From Cyclobacteriaceae bacterium (GTDB lineage: Bacteria > Bacteroidota > Bacteroidia > Cytophagales > Cyclobacteriaceae), in NCBI GenBank assembly GCA_019638285.1, contig JAHBUB010000019.1, positions 1 to 58,484 of the forward strand: a stretch of DNA of 58,484 nucleotides, in the 5' to 3' direction. The position numbers were made by a program, and so were the translations under genes. Every line of letters begins with the position of its first letter. Position 1 is the stretch's first letter. This document shows positions 1 through 8,230 of this stretch, in pieces. The notes beneath the pieces are model-generated. The model was given only the letters and a program-made list of their open reading frames with translations, was not told the origin of the DNA and searched no databases.

Positions 1-161
1 ACGGCTACAGAGCCGGTGATATACTCATTCAACCCGGGGATATCATTTATGTAGAGCCCATTAGAAGGCCATTCAGTGAAGCGATACGTGAAAATGGAAG
101 CATTCTCAGTATTGTAGTTAGTCTTGCCTCAATAGTGGTTATTTTTCTTAAAGTAAGGTAA
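1..161 (+). CDS. Polysaccharide export outer membrane protein, C-terminal end (partial)
   Basis: The reading frame is open from the left edge (first full codon at base 3) to a TAA at 159-161, giving about 52 residues. They contain a soluble-ligand-binding (SLBB-like) segment with a Gly-Asp-Ile-Leu-Ile and a Pro-Gly-Asp-Ile-Ile motif, followed by a hydrophobic helix (Ser-Ile-Val-Val-Ser-Leu-Ala-Ser-Ile-Val-Val-Ile-Phe-Leu) right at the C-terminus. Bacteroidota Wza/GumB-type export proteins usually end this way. The next gene, a Wzc-type kinase, starts two bases after the stop, which is the classic wza-wzc order for capsule or exopolysaccharide export. The N-terminus lies outside the window, so the lipobox and the poly-export domain cannot be checked. 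Confidence 0.72.
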   Translation, partial: GYRAGDILIQPGDIIYVEPIRRPFSEAIRENGSILSIVVSLASIVVIFLKVR

Positions 162-163
162 AA

Positions 164-2485
164 GTGGACAGACCGGAACAAATTGGAATTACAAATGATG
201 AAGGTATTGATCTGAATAAATTAAAGATCGTAATACATAAAAACATTATTTGGATCATTGGTCTCTTTCTGATTGTAAACCTTGTAGCCTATTTGACTAT
301 TCGTTGGACAAAAGATGTCTACGAATCTGAGTCTGAAATGAAGCTAGACATCAAACAAGATGCTACTGAGCTAGGAATTAAAACGCTTGTGGAAGATCAA
401 AATCTTAATGTGATCGCGGGTGAGATTGAACAAATAAAATCAAAAGTATTTCTAAACAGAGTAATTGACTCATTAGATATCAATATTGGCTATTACAGTA
501 TAGGCAAGGTATTGGTAGATGAAAAATATAGATATTCTCCAGTATGGGTTACGGCAGAATATTTTCCCTCTAATATTTTTGATATCCCTATTTATATAGA
601 TTTTGATCCTGGTGCTGAAGATTTCGAAGTAAAGCTTGGTGAGAATGGCAAGACAGTCAAAGGGACATTTGGAAAGTCTATTGCCATCAATGATTTTGAA
701 TTTACCTTAACTAAAACCAAATCCTTTGACCCAGCTGCCACGGATGATTATTATTTCATTGTTCATAGCAGAGAATCTCTACTTGAGTATTTGACCGATA
801 ATCTTTCTGTAGAGCCTTTGAATTTTAATGCCAATACTATAAAAATTTCATTTCGCGATTTTAATGCCTTGAAAGCGCATACAATTGTCAGCAAAATTGA
901 TTCACTCTATATCAGTTATAGTAATGAACAAAAAAACCTGACGAATAAGCAAAAAATTGATTGGCTTAACAAAGAGCTCCTTCAAGTGGAGCATAAAATG
1001 GAAGACTTCGAGAATTATTTCGAAAACTTTACGTTACGCAATAAGAGTAATAACGTAGAAGAGGATCTCAAAAGAACGATATACCAAATCAACAAAATTG
1101 ACTCACAGCGTTTTGAACTTAGCAAAAGATTGATAGAATTGAATTCACTAATCGAAAATATTTCTTCCGACAATCCTGAAATATCAATCACTCAAAAACA
1201 ATTCTTACCCATCTATTTAAACCAAGACCTGGAGGCTTTAAAAAAATCATTGCTTGATAGAAACCGCCTGGCGCTATCTTATAATGAAAATACATTTGCC
1301 TTTAAGCAAAAGGAAAACGAATTGAACGCATTAAAAGATCAGGTCTTTAATCAATTGACTAGTCTTAAAAAAAATTGGCTGGAAAGCCTCAGTGACATGA
1401 AGCGTAAAAAAGAGAGCCTTGAAAAGCAATTCGCTTCCATGCCAGATAAAAACACTCAGTTTTCGAAAAATCAAAGATTCTACAAACTGTATGAAGAGTT
1501 TTACTTGTCTATGATGCAATCCAAGGCTGAGTTTGAAATTGCGCAAGCGGGTAATACACCCGATTTTAAAATACTCTCACCAGCTACGTTGCCGTCAATT
1601 CCTATTGCACCCAAAAAGCTAATGATACTGGGAATAGGATTAGTAGCTAGTCTAGTGCTCAACTTCTTTTTCATTGGTATTTTATATTTACTAAACAACA
1701 AAATAATTGGTGTTCAAGAGGTAGAACGAAATGTTTCCATTCCTGTACTGGGTTCCATCCCCGTGCTCCAACAATCAAATGGAGACGCTCTTATCGTTCT
1801 AAAAAATCCAAAATCAATGGCAAGCGAAGCCATTCGAACATTAAGAACCAGCCTTGATTTTTTTACATCTGGAGGAAACAAAAAGGTAATCTGTGTTACC
1901 TCCACTGTTTCTGGTGAGGGTAAATCATTTATTGCCACGAACCTTAGTGGTGCTTTGGCCATGTCAAATAAAAAGGTCGTGCTACTTGATCTTGATATGC
2001 GCAAAGTGAAAGAAAACCTGCCATTTGTGATAGAGGATGCATCAAAAGGTGTGAGTACTATTCTTATTAACAAACATGAATGGAATGATTGCATCATAAA
2101 AACATCGCTTGACTCTTTTGATTATATCCCTGCAGGGCCACACCCACCAAATCCATCCGAGCTACTACTGAATGGAGCCTTCAATCGGTTATTGGATAAC
2201 CTGAAAACAAAGTACGACTTCATCATAATGGATACACCGCCTGTTGGCCTGGTGACAGATGGCGTGATGGCAATGAAAAAATCAGATATTTCAATTTATG
2301 TTCTTCGTGCCAATTACTCTAAAAGAGAATTTATAAATACTCTTGCAAGAATAATTAAAATAAATAAACTCAATAATGTAGCTGTCGTAGTAAACGCTCT
2401 TCCATCAGATGGAAAAGCTTATGGCTATGGATATTATGAGGAAAAAAGTGATAGAGGTTTTCTTAGGAAATTGATGAAAAGGTAG
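164..2485 (+). CDS. Wzc-type polysaccharide co-polymerase / BY-kinase tyrosine autokinase
   Basis: Inner-membrane protein of 773 residues that would set polysaccharide chain length and cycle between phosphorylated and free states during export. A Wzz-type N-terminal domain has one membrane helix at about residues 27-48, a long coiled-coil periplasmic part and a second helix at about 487-508. The cytoplasmic kinase follows: Walker A (Ser-Gly-Glu-Gly-Lys-Ser, about 582-588), Walker A' (Leu-Leu-Asp-Leu-Asp-Met-Arg-Lys, about 606) and Walker B (Ile-Ile-Met-Asp-Thr-Pro-Pro, about 686). The C-terminus has a tyrosine cluster (Tyr at about 753, 755, 757 and 758), the usual autophosphorylation tail of BY-kinases. 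The start is GTG, two bases after the export gene stop. The phosphatase gene overlaps its stop by one base, so the three form an operon. Confidence 0.93.
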   Translation: MDRPEQIGITNDEGIDLNKLKIVIHKNIIWIIGLFLIVNLVAYLTIRWTKDVYESESEMKLDIKQDATELGIKTLVEDQNLNVIAGEIEQIKSKVFLNRVIDSLDINIGYYSIGKVLVDEKYRYSPVWVTAEYFPSNIFDIPIYIDFDPGAEDFEVKLGENGKTVKGTFGKSIAINDFEFTLTKTKSFDPAATDDYYFIVHSRESLLEYLTDNLSVEPLNFNANTIKISFRDFNALKAHTIVSKIDSLYISYSNEQKNLTNKQKIDWLNKELLQVEHKMEDFENYFENFTLRNKSNNVEEDLKRTIYQINKIDSQRFELSKRLIELNSLIENISSDNPEISITQKQFLPIYLNQDLEALKKSLLDRNRLALSYNENTFAFKQKENELNALKDQVFNQLTSLKKNWLESLSDMKRKKESLEKQFASMPDKNTQFSKNQRFYKLYEEFYLSMMQSKAEFEIAQAGNTPDFKILSPATLPSIPIAPKKLMILGIGLVASLVLNFFFIGILYLLNNKIIGVQEVERNVSIPVLGSIPVLQQSNGDALIVLKNPKSMASEAIRTLRTSLDFFTSGGNKKVICVTSTVSGEGKSFIATNLSGALAMSNKKVVLLDLDMRKVKENLPFVIEDASKGVSTILINKHEWNDCIIKTSLDSFDYIPAGPHPPNPSELLLNGAFNRLLDNLKTKYDFIIMDTPPVGLVTDGVMAMKKSDISIYVLRANYSKREFINTLARIIKINKLNNVAVVVNALPSDGKAYGYGYYEEKSDRGFLRKLMKR

Positions 2486-3213
2486 TGTTCTCATTTTTTA
2501 AATCAAAAGCGCAGATCGATTTAGCTCCTCTAAAAACAGATATTCATTCGCATTTACTTCCACAGTTAGATGACGGGGTGAAGTCTCTGGAAGAGTCAGG
2601 GCAGCTTATACGTCAATTCATTGATTTGGGCTACACAAAGTTAATTACCACACCCCATGTAATGAATGATTTTTATCGCAATGAACCCAATGACATTATT
2701 GCGAAACTCGAATTATTAAAAAAATATTTAAAAAGTGAAAGTATAAATATTCCTGTTGAGGCCGCAGCTGAGTACTACTTGGATGAGTCACTCATAGAGC
2801 GAATAAAGAAGGGAGAGAAGTTATTGACCTTTGGCGCCAATTTTCTACTATTTGAAACCAATTTTATCACTGAGCCATTTCAATTAAAGGAATTTATTTT
2901 CTCAGTCACCACATTAGGATACAAGCCAGTGTTGGCCCATCCTGAGCGATATCAGTATTTGGTTAACAACTTTTTAAAAGTGGAAGACTTAAAAAATAGA
3001 GGGGTATTATTTCAATTAAATATACCTTCAATTATTGGTGCGTATTCAAAACCTACTCAGAAGCTTGCCATTCAACTGATAGAAAAAGGCTGGATCGATT
3101 TTATGGGAAGTGATTGTCATAATCAAATTCAAATGGATGTACTAAAGGAAACATTCAAGAACAAACATTTTAAGAAGGCCTTGGCATTGCCATTACTTAA
3201 TAGATCACTATAA
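2485..3213 (+). CDS. PHP-family protein-tyrosine phosphatase (CpsB/YwqE type)
   Basis: A 242-residue metal-dependent phosphatase expected to dephosphorylate the tyrosine tail of the preceding Wzc-like kinase. The PHP signatures are visible: Asp-Ile-His-Ser-His near residue 20, Asp-Asp-Gly shortly after, Thr-Thr-Pro-His, His-Pro-Glu-Arg in the middle and Gly-Ser-Asp-Cys-His near the C-terminus. These supply the metal ligands. The GTG start shares its first base with the TAG of the kinase gene, indicating translational coupling. PHP-type phosphatases replace the low-molecular-weight Wzb type in Gram-positives and in many Bacteroidota. No signal peptide is seen, so it is cytoplasmic. Confidence 0.9.
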   Translation: MFSFFKSKAQIDLAPLKTDIHSHLLPQLDDGVKSLEESGQLIRQFIDLGYTKLITTPHVMNDFYRNEPNDIIAKLELLKKYLKSESINIPVEAAAEYYLDESLIERIKKGEKLLTFGANFLLFETNFITEPFQLKEFIFSVTTLGYKPVLAHPERYQYLVNNFLKVEDLKNRGVLFQLNIPSIIGAYSKPTQKLAIQLIEKGWIDFMGSDCHNQIQMDVLKETFKNKHFKKALALPLLNRSL

Positions 3214-3220
3214 ACAATAT

Positions 3221-4207
3221 ATGGTTGCTATAACAGGTGCAAATGGTTTACTCGGAAGCAGATTAGTCCACCGGCTGGCAGCTGATTCTATTCCATTTTA
3301 TGGAGTCAAACGGGCTCAATCGGATACCTCTCTGATTGGCACCCTCCCTATTGAATGGAGAGAAGCAGACCTTTTGGATGTGGGTGTTTTGCACGATGCA
3401 TTGAAGGGTGCAACTACTGTGATTCATACAGCAGCACTGGTTTCATTTAAATCTAGCGATAGCGAACAGTTGTATCGCATTAATGTGGAGGGTACAAGAA
3501 ATATAGTTAATACATGTCTTGGCTTGGGTATCCAGAGAATGATTCACGTGAGCTCTGTAGCTGCCTTGGGAAGGCACAAAGGTGTAAAAAATATTAATGA
3601 AAATCATCTTTGGGTAGAGAGCAGATTAAATTCAGATTATGCCGAATCTAAATACTTAGCTGAACTTGAAGTTTTCAGAGGACGAGAAGAAGGGCTCGAA
3701 ATAGACATCATTAACCCCTCCGTTATATTATCTCAAGCCAATTGGGATAGAAGCAGCGCCCAACTCTTTAAGTATGTGTGGAAAAATAAGCCCTTCTATA
3801 CCGAAGGGGCGATCAACTATGTGGATGCAAGAGATGTGGTTGACATGATTAGCCTGCTATTAACCAAAAAGGCCAGTGGTGAACGGTTTATCGCAAATGG
3901 AGGGGCAATAGCATTAAAAGACATACTGTCTAAAATTGCTATACATTTTAACAAAAAGGCCCCCTGGATAAAGGTGCCTGGGCCCCTCATCACAGCTACT
4001 GCTTGGGTGGAATCTGCCCGATCTATGATTGCAGGGGACGAACCGATGGTTACCCCTCAATCGGCAAGAGGGGCCCAAGAAAGATTCTTTTACGACAATG
4101 AAAAGGCCATTCAAAAGCTTGGAATGGAGTTTCGAACCATTGAGGATACACTTGAATGGTGTTGCTCCTATTATTTACAAAACGGTACGATAAACAATCG
4201 AAATTAA
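3221..4207 (+). CDS. NAD-dependent epimerase/dehydratase (extended SDR)
   Basis: A 328-residue extended short-chain dehydrogenase. The N-terminus has the nucleotide-binding Gly-x-x-Gly-x-x-Gly loop (Thr-Gly-Ala-Asn-Gly-Leu-Leu-Gly, residues about 5-12), followed by Val-Ile-His-Thr-Ala-Ala and a catalytic Tyr-x-x-x-Lys pair (Tyr140, Lys144). The overall pattern resembles the dihydroflavonol-reductase / 3-beta-hydroxysteroid-dehydrogenase branch rather than a classic UDP-sugar epimerase, so the substrate cannot be named. It begins 7 bases after the phosphatase gene and probably shares its transcript. A role in nucleotide-sugar supply for the polysaccharide cluster is plausible but inferred only from position. 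Confidence 0.82.
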   Translation: MVAITGANGLLGSRLVHRLAADSIPFYGVKRAQSDTSLIGTLPIEWREADLLDVGVLHDALKGATTVIHTAALVSFKSSDSEQLYRINVEGTRNIVNTCLGLGIQRMIHVSSVAALGRHKGVKNINENHLWVESRLNSDYAESKYLAELEVFRGREEGLEIDIINPSVILSQANWDRSSAQLFKYVWKNKPFYTEGAINYVDARDVVDMISLLLTKKASGERFIANGGAIALKDILSKIAIHFNKKAPWIKVPGPLITATAWVESARSMIAGDEPMVTPQSARGAQERFFYDNEKAIQKLGMEFRTIEDTLEWCCSYYLQNGTINNRN

Positions 4208-4212
4208 CAAGC

Positions 4213-4243
4213 TTGTGGCCCATGTTTTATGGGATTACCTTTG
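4213..4243 (+). promoter_or_regulatory. Candidate Bacteroidota promoter (TTG / TACCTTTG)
   Basis: A TAnnTTTG box (TACCTTTG, 4236-4243) is preceded by TTG at 4213-4215, a spacing of 20 bases. This matches the known Bacteroidota -33/-7 arrangement. It lies just after the epimerase stop and 60 bases before the ATG at 4303, supporting that start for the TPR gene rather than any upstream in-frame codon. Confidence 0.5.
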
Positions 4244-4302
4244 CAGGGACAGATTCATTTGGTTCACGATTTTTATCTACTTTAGGAAAACCATTTTATC
4301 TA

Positions 4303-5712
4303 ATGGCCCAGGATTTCAGGAAACGAGAAGAAGAGGAAGAGCTAATCAAACGCTTTGAAGAGAGCCTCAAGAAGAATACAAATGATTTCTTTGATATCAA
4401 TTCATACGAAACTATCATTGACTTCTATCTCGATCAGGCTAAATATAAAAGGGCGCTAACAGCTGTTAATCAGGCAATGCAACTCTATCCTTTTTCTACG
4501 GAGCTAATTGCTGTAAAGGCCCAGATTCTTTCCAACCTTGAAGATTATGAGCAAGCACTGGAGTTGCTTGAAAAGGCAAAAAGCCTTCATCCTACCGATC
4601 TGGAGATTTATTTTTCGGTAGGCTCCATCCTCTCCTTACAAGGAAAGCACAAAGAAGCCATATCAATCTATGAAGAAGCACTTTCGTTTGCAGATGAGGA
4701 TGTGGATGAAATTTATTATAGCATTGGGCTATCTCGTCAAAGTTTAGGGGAATATGAAGAAGCAATCAACGCCTATAAGCAGTCGGTTGAAATAAACATT
4801 TCCCATGAAGGATCCCTCTATGAGTTAGCGTTTTGTCTTGACGTAGTGGGTCAATTAGAGAGTAGTCTTTCCTATTATAGAAAGTTCATTGATGAAGATC
4901 CATACTCAGCGGCAGCCTGGTATAACCTGGGTATTGTGTGTAATAAATTAGAGCAATACAAAGAGGCAATTGATGCTTATGAATATGCAGTGGCAATTGA
5001 CGACACGTTTGCGTCTGCGTATTTCAACATGGGTAATACTTACCTGAACCTGGAACAATACACCAAAGGGTTAGATTCATTTAGAAAAACCATAGAGATT
5101 GAAGGCCCCAGCCCCGAAGTTTATTGCTCAATGGGGGCGGCTTATGAAAATCTTGGTCAATTTGAGTTGGGATTAAAATACTTTCAAAAGGCAGCCAAAC
5201 TAGATGCATTCTATGATGAAGCTTGGTTCGGAGCGGGTAGTTGCCTTGAAAAACAGGAGAAGTGGTATCAGGCACTCCATTTCTTCAATAAGGCTATAAA
5301 ACTCAACAGCCAGAATGCAGAATATTGGAAAGCTGCCGCTCATGCAGAATTTAAAATTGGAAATACCATTTCGAGTATTAGTGCATACGATGAGGCGAGT
5401 CATTTTGGTCCCACCGACAAAGAAATTTGGCTCAATTGGTCCTTTATATACTATGAGCAGGGTGAATATTCAAAAGCTGTTGAAATTCTTGAAAGAGGAT
5501 TGGGGGAAATCCCCAATGAGGCCGATTTCCTTTATCGCATCGCGGTTTATCAAATAGAAGATGGTAAGTTTAAAGAAGCCTTTAATTATCTTGAAAATGC
5601 TTTAATTTTGGATTTTGAAGGACACCGAATGCTTTTTGATTTTTTTCCAAAGCCAGAAACCCAAAAGGCACTCTTTAAGATTATTGATCAATTTAGAAAA
5701 GAAAATCACTAA
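4303..5712 (+). CDS. Tetratricopeptide repeat protein
   Basis: A 469-residue protein made almost entirely of TPR units (repeating Trp/Tyr-x-x-Leu-Gly, Ala-x-x-x-Tyr, Ala-Ile-x-x-x-Pro signatures), with no signal peptide at the chosen start. The frame is open further upstream to 4156, but that extension overlaps the epimerase gene and the candidate promoter. The ATG at 4303 begins Met-Ala-Gln-Asp-Phe-Arg-Lys, followed by a Glu-rich segment, and is preferred. It would act as a protein-protein scaffold in the cytoplasm; the partner is unknown. Its stop overlaps the next ATG by one base, so it is co-translated with the ComA homologue. A TPR gene beside DUF368 and aroE is a recurring arrangement in Bacteroidota. 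Confidence 0.85.
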   Translation: MAQDFRKREEEEELIKRFEESLKKNTNDFFDINSYETIIDFYLDQAKYKRALTAVNQAMQLYPFSTELIAVKAQILSNLEDYEQALELLEKAKSLHPTDLEIYFSVGSILSLQGKHKEAISIYEEALSFADEDVDEIYYSIGLSRQSLGEYEEAINAYKQSVEINISHEGSLYELAFCLDVVGQLESSLSYYRKFIDEDPYSAAAWYNLGIVCNKLEQYKEAIDAYEYAVAIDDTFASAYFNMGNTYLNLEQYTKGLDSFRKTIEIEGPSPEVYCSMGAAYENLGQFELGLKYFQKAAKLDAFYDEAWFGAGSCLEKQEKWYQALHFFNKAIKLNSQNAEYWKAAAHAEFKIGNTISSISAYDEASHFGPTDKEIWLNWSFIYYEQGEYSKAVEILERGLGEIPNEADFLYRIAVYQIEDGKFKEAFNYLENALILDFEGHRMLFDFFPKPETQKALFKIIDQFRKENH

Positions 5713-6515
5713 TGAATTATACACTTAATAATCTGCCTGAGCGAACCGCCAAGCCTAGGCAAATTGGATTCACTATGACAATGGACAAAGGTCTTAGTGT
5801 AAGAGAAGCGGAAGACCTTGTATCAATTTCTGCGGATCACATTGATATAATAAAACTAGGATGGGCCACCTCATATGTAACTCCAAGATTAAAAGAAAAA
5901 TTAAAGGTATACAAAGACGCAGGCATCCCTTGTTACTTTGGTGGCACCTTATTTGAAGCTTTTGTTATAAGAAATCAGTTTGATGATTATAGGAAAGTAT
6001 TGGATAAGTATGATATGCCGTTCGCTGAAGTTTCCGATGGCTCTATTGATCTGGATCACGACAAGAAACTCGACTACATTTCAAAATTATCAGAACAAGT
6101 GACAGTATTGTCAGAAGTCGGATCTAAGGATGCAGAAAAAATATTTCCTCCCTATCAGTGGATTGATTTGATGCAAAAAGAACTGGATGCTGGCGCCTGG
6201 AAAGTAATTGGGGAAGCGAGGGAAAGTGGAAATGTGGGGCTCTTTCGTGCTACCGGTGAAGTTCGATCAGGGCTGGTACAGGAGATTCTTACAAAAATTC
6301 CCTTTGAAAAAATAATATGGGAAGCTCCACAAAAGGCGCAACAAGTTTGGTTTATCAAACTTCTTGGCGCCAACGTAAACCTAGGTAACATTGCACCCAA
6401 TGAAGTAATTCCGCTGGAAACCATAAGACTTGGATTAAGAGGGGATACTTTTCTTCATTTTCTTGGTCTGGAACAAAAGAAGACCAATACTGCTCCACCG
6501 TTTTATACAGACTAA
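5712..6515 (+). CDS. comA: Phosphosulfolactate synthase homologue (ComA family)
   Basis: A 267-residue TIM-barrel protein of the ComA family, whose founding members add sulfite to phosphoenolpyruvate to form (2R)-phospho-3-sulfolactate. The characteristic segments are present: Gly-Phe-Thr-Met-Thr-Met-Asp-Lys-Gly near the N-terminus, Ile-Lys-Leu-Gly-Trp, Tyr-Phe-Gly-Gly-Thr-Leu-Phe-Glu, Glu-Val-Ser-Asp-Gly, and Gly-Glu-Ala-Arg-Glu-Ser-Gly-Asn-Val-Gly. The ATG overlaps the TPR stop (TAATG). Methanogens use the product for coenzyme M and Bacillus for spore sulfolactate. In a Cytophagales-like bacterium it could feed sulfonate metabolites or sulfonolipid precursors, but this is inference. No other sulfonate gene lies nearby. 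Confidence 0.85.
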   Translation: MNYTLNNLPERTAKPRQIGFTMTMDKGLSVREAEDLVSISADHIDIIKLGWATSYVTPRLKEKLKVYKDAGIPCYFGGTLFEAFVIRNQFDDYRKVLDKYDMPFAEVSDGSIDLDHDKKLDYISKLSEQVTVLSEVGSKDAEKIFPPYQWIDLMQKELDAGAWKVIGEARESGNVGLFRATGEVRSGLVQEILTKIPFEKIIWEAPQKAQQVWFIKLLGANVNLGNIAPNEVIPLETIRLGLRGDTFLHFLGLEQKKTNTAPPFYTD

Positions 6516-6521
6516 TTTCAA

Positions 6522-7460
6522 TTGAGGCGTTTTAAAGATTATTTATTCCTCTACTTAAAGGGAATAGGGATGGGTGCAGCTGATGTAATACCGGGCGTGT
6601 CAGGAGGCACCATTGCCTTTATCACAGGTATTTATGAAGAACTCATAAACTCTATCCGCAGGATAGATATGGAGACAATGCGATTACTTCAACGACTTGA
6701 GTGGAGTGCGTTCTGGAAAAGAATAAATGGAAATTTTCTTCTTATTGTTTTAGGCGGCATCTTAACAAGTTTACTTTCTCTTGCTAAGCTAATGAACTAC
6801 CTATTGATTATCTACCCTATCCCTATTTGGTCATTCTTTTTTGGTTTGATTCTTATTTCCGCTCCACTGATTTTACGAGAAGTAAAGGTTTGGTCCGTTT
6901 CTTCAGTATTAGCAGGGTTAGCCGGTATTGCCATTGCTTATTGGATCACAATCGTTTCCCCTGCTCAAACGTCTTCAAGTCTTCTTTTTATTTTCGTCTG
7001 TGGCGCATTGGCCATTTGCGCAATGATTTTACCTGGAATCTCAGGAGCTTTTATATTACTTCTGCTTGGAAAGTATGAATTTATGCTCAAATCATTGGTC
7101 GAATTAGATCTCGCTGTCGTGACAGTCTTTGCGTTGGGCTGCATTATTGGATTGTTGAGCTTTTCCAGGTTTTTAAGTTGGATCTTAACGCACTACCGAT
7201 TTCCTACCCTGGCGTTGCTTTCAGGCTTTATGCTCGGCTCACTAAACAAAGTTTGGCCCTGGAAGGAAGTGCTGTCCTTCAGATTAAACACTGATGGAAA
7301 ACAAATACCGGCAATTGAACAAAGTATCTGGCCTGGGCAGTATCTTGTAAAGACCGGACATGACCCACAAGTATTTCACGCCATCCTGTTTGTTGCGCTC
7401 GGGATCTTAATCGTTGTGTTTGTAGAAAAACTCGCACTTGCATTTAAAACAAAACCTTAA
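6522..7460 (+). CDS. DUF368 family polyprenyl-phosphate transporter (PopT-like)
   Basis: A 312-residue polytopic membrane protein of the DUF368 family. Members have been shown to recycle undecaprenyl phosphate across the cytoplasmic membrane (PopT). Two internally related motifs are visible, Gly-Ala-Ala-Asp-Val-Ile-Pro-Gly-Val-Ser-Gly-Gly near residue 20 and Met-Ile-Leu-Pro-Gly-Ile-Ser-Gly-Ala near residue 170, consistent with an inverted-repeat transporter fold. About eight hydrophobic segments follow. The start is TTG at 6522, 6 bases after the previous stop. Recycling of the lipid carrier fits the polysaccharide export genes upstream. Confidence 0.87.
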   Translation: MRRFKDYLFLYLKGIGMGAADVIPGVSGGTIAFITGIYEELINSIRRIDMETMRLLQRLEWSAFWKRINGNFLLIVLGGILTSLLSLAKLMNYLLIIYPIPIWSFFFGLILISAPLILREVKVWSVSSVLAGLAGIAIAYWITIVSPAQTSSSLLFIFVCGALAICAMILPGISGAFILLLLGKYEFMLKSLVELDLAVVTVFALGCIIGLLSFSRFLSWILTHYRFPTLALLSGFMLGSLNKVWPWKEVLSFRLNTDGKQIPAIEQSIWPGQYLVKTGHDPQVFHAILFVALGILIVVFVEKLALAFKTKP

Positions 7461-7461
7461 A

Positions 7462-8202
7462 ATGGAAAAGAAATTCGGTTTAATTGGTCTCACGGTTAGT
7501 CACTCCTTTTCAAAGAATTTCTTTGATGAAAAGTTTTTCAGAGAAGGATTGCGTGACTACCACTATGACCTATACGAATTAAAAACAATTAACGACCTAA
7601 AGCAGTTGCTCAGTGACAATCCGGAAATGTGTGGACTCAACGTTACTATTCCATACAAAGAAAATGTAATGGCCTTATTGGATGAAATTGATAATTCCGC
7701 AAAAAAGATTGGCGCAGTCAATGTGATCAAAATAAAAGACGGAAAACTTTATGGATACAACACAGATAGTATCGCATTTAAAGAAACTTTAATCAAGTGG
7801 TTTCCAAATCCTGAAGGATCTTCTGCTATTATTCTGGGGACAGGTGGGTCATCGAAAGCCGTGCAGCAAGCACTGCGAGAATTAAAAATTGATTTTAAGT
7901 TGGTATCCAGAGAGAAAGAAAAGGGCGATTATACCTACGAAGAATTGAAAGTTAACGATGGAATATCAGCATGTAATCTGGTAATAAATACCACCCCTTT
8001 GGGGATGTCTCCAAATACAAATGCGCACCCATCCATCAATTATGAACAACTTACGGACAATCATTTTGTCTATGATATCATTTACAATCCTGCTCGGACA
8101 GAATTTTTACAAAAAGCAGAAATGAGAGGCGCTCATTTTAAAAATGGATTAGAAATGTTGCATGTTCAGGCCGAAAAAGCCTGGGTGATTTGGAACAGTT
8201 GA
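7462..8202 (+). CDS. aroE: Shikimate dehydrogenase
   Basis: A 246-residue NADPH-dependent enzyme reducing 3-dehydroshikimate to shikimate in aromatic amino acid synthesis. Visible landmarks are the substrate-binding Ser-His-Ser near residue 14, Gly-Leu-Asn-Val-Thr-Ile-Pro-Tyr-Lys with the catalytic Lys, Gly-Ala-Val-Asn-Val, Gly-Tyr-Asn-Thr-Asp, the nucleotide loop Gly-Thr-Gly-Gly-Ser-Ser, and Asn-Thr-Thr-Pro-Leu-Gly-Met. The frame extends 24 bases upstream into the DUF368 gene. The ATG at 7462, immediately after that stop, starts with the usual Met-x-Lys-x-Phe-Gly-Leu-Ile-Gly and is preferred. It is the last gene of the plus-strand run starting at 164. Confidence 0.94.
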   Translation: MEKKFGLIGLTVSHSFSKNFFDEKFFREGLRDYHYDLYELKTINDLKQLLSDNPEMCGLNVTIPYKENVMALLDEIDNSAKKIGAVNVIKIKDGKLYGYNTDSIAFKETLIKWFPNPEGSSAIILGTGGSSKAVQQALRELKIDFKLVSREKEKGDYTYEELKVNDGISACNLVINTTPLGMSPNTNAHPSINYEQLTDNHFVYDIIYNPARTEFLQKAEMRGAHFKNGLEMLHVQAEKAWVIWNS

Positions 8203-8230
8203 GATATAAAATTCGGCTAAGCAAGAGAAA

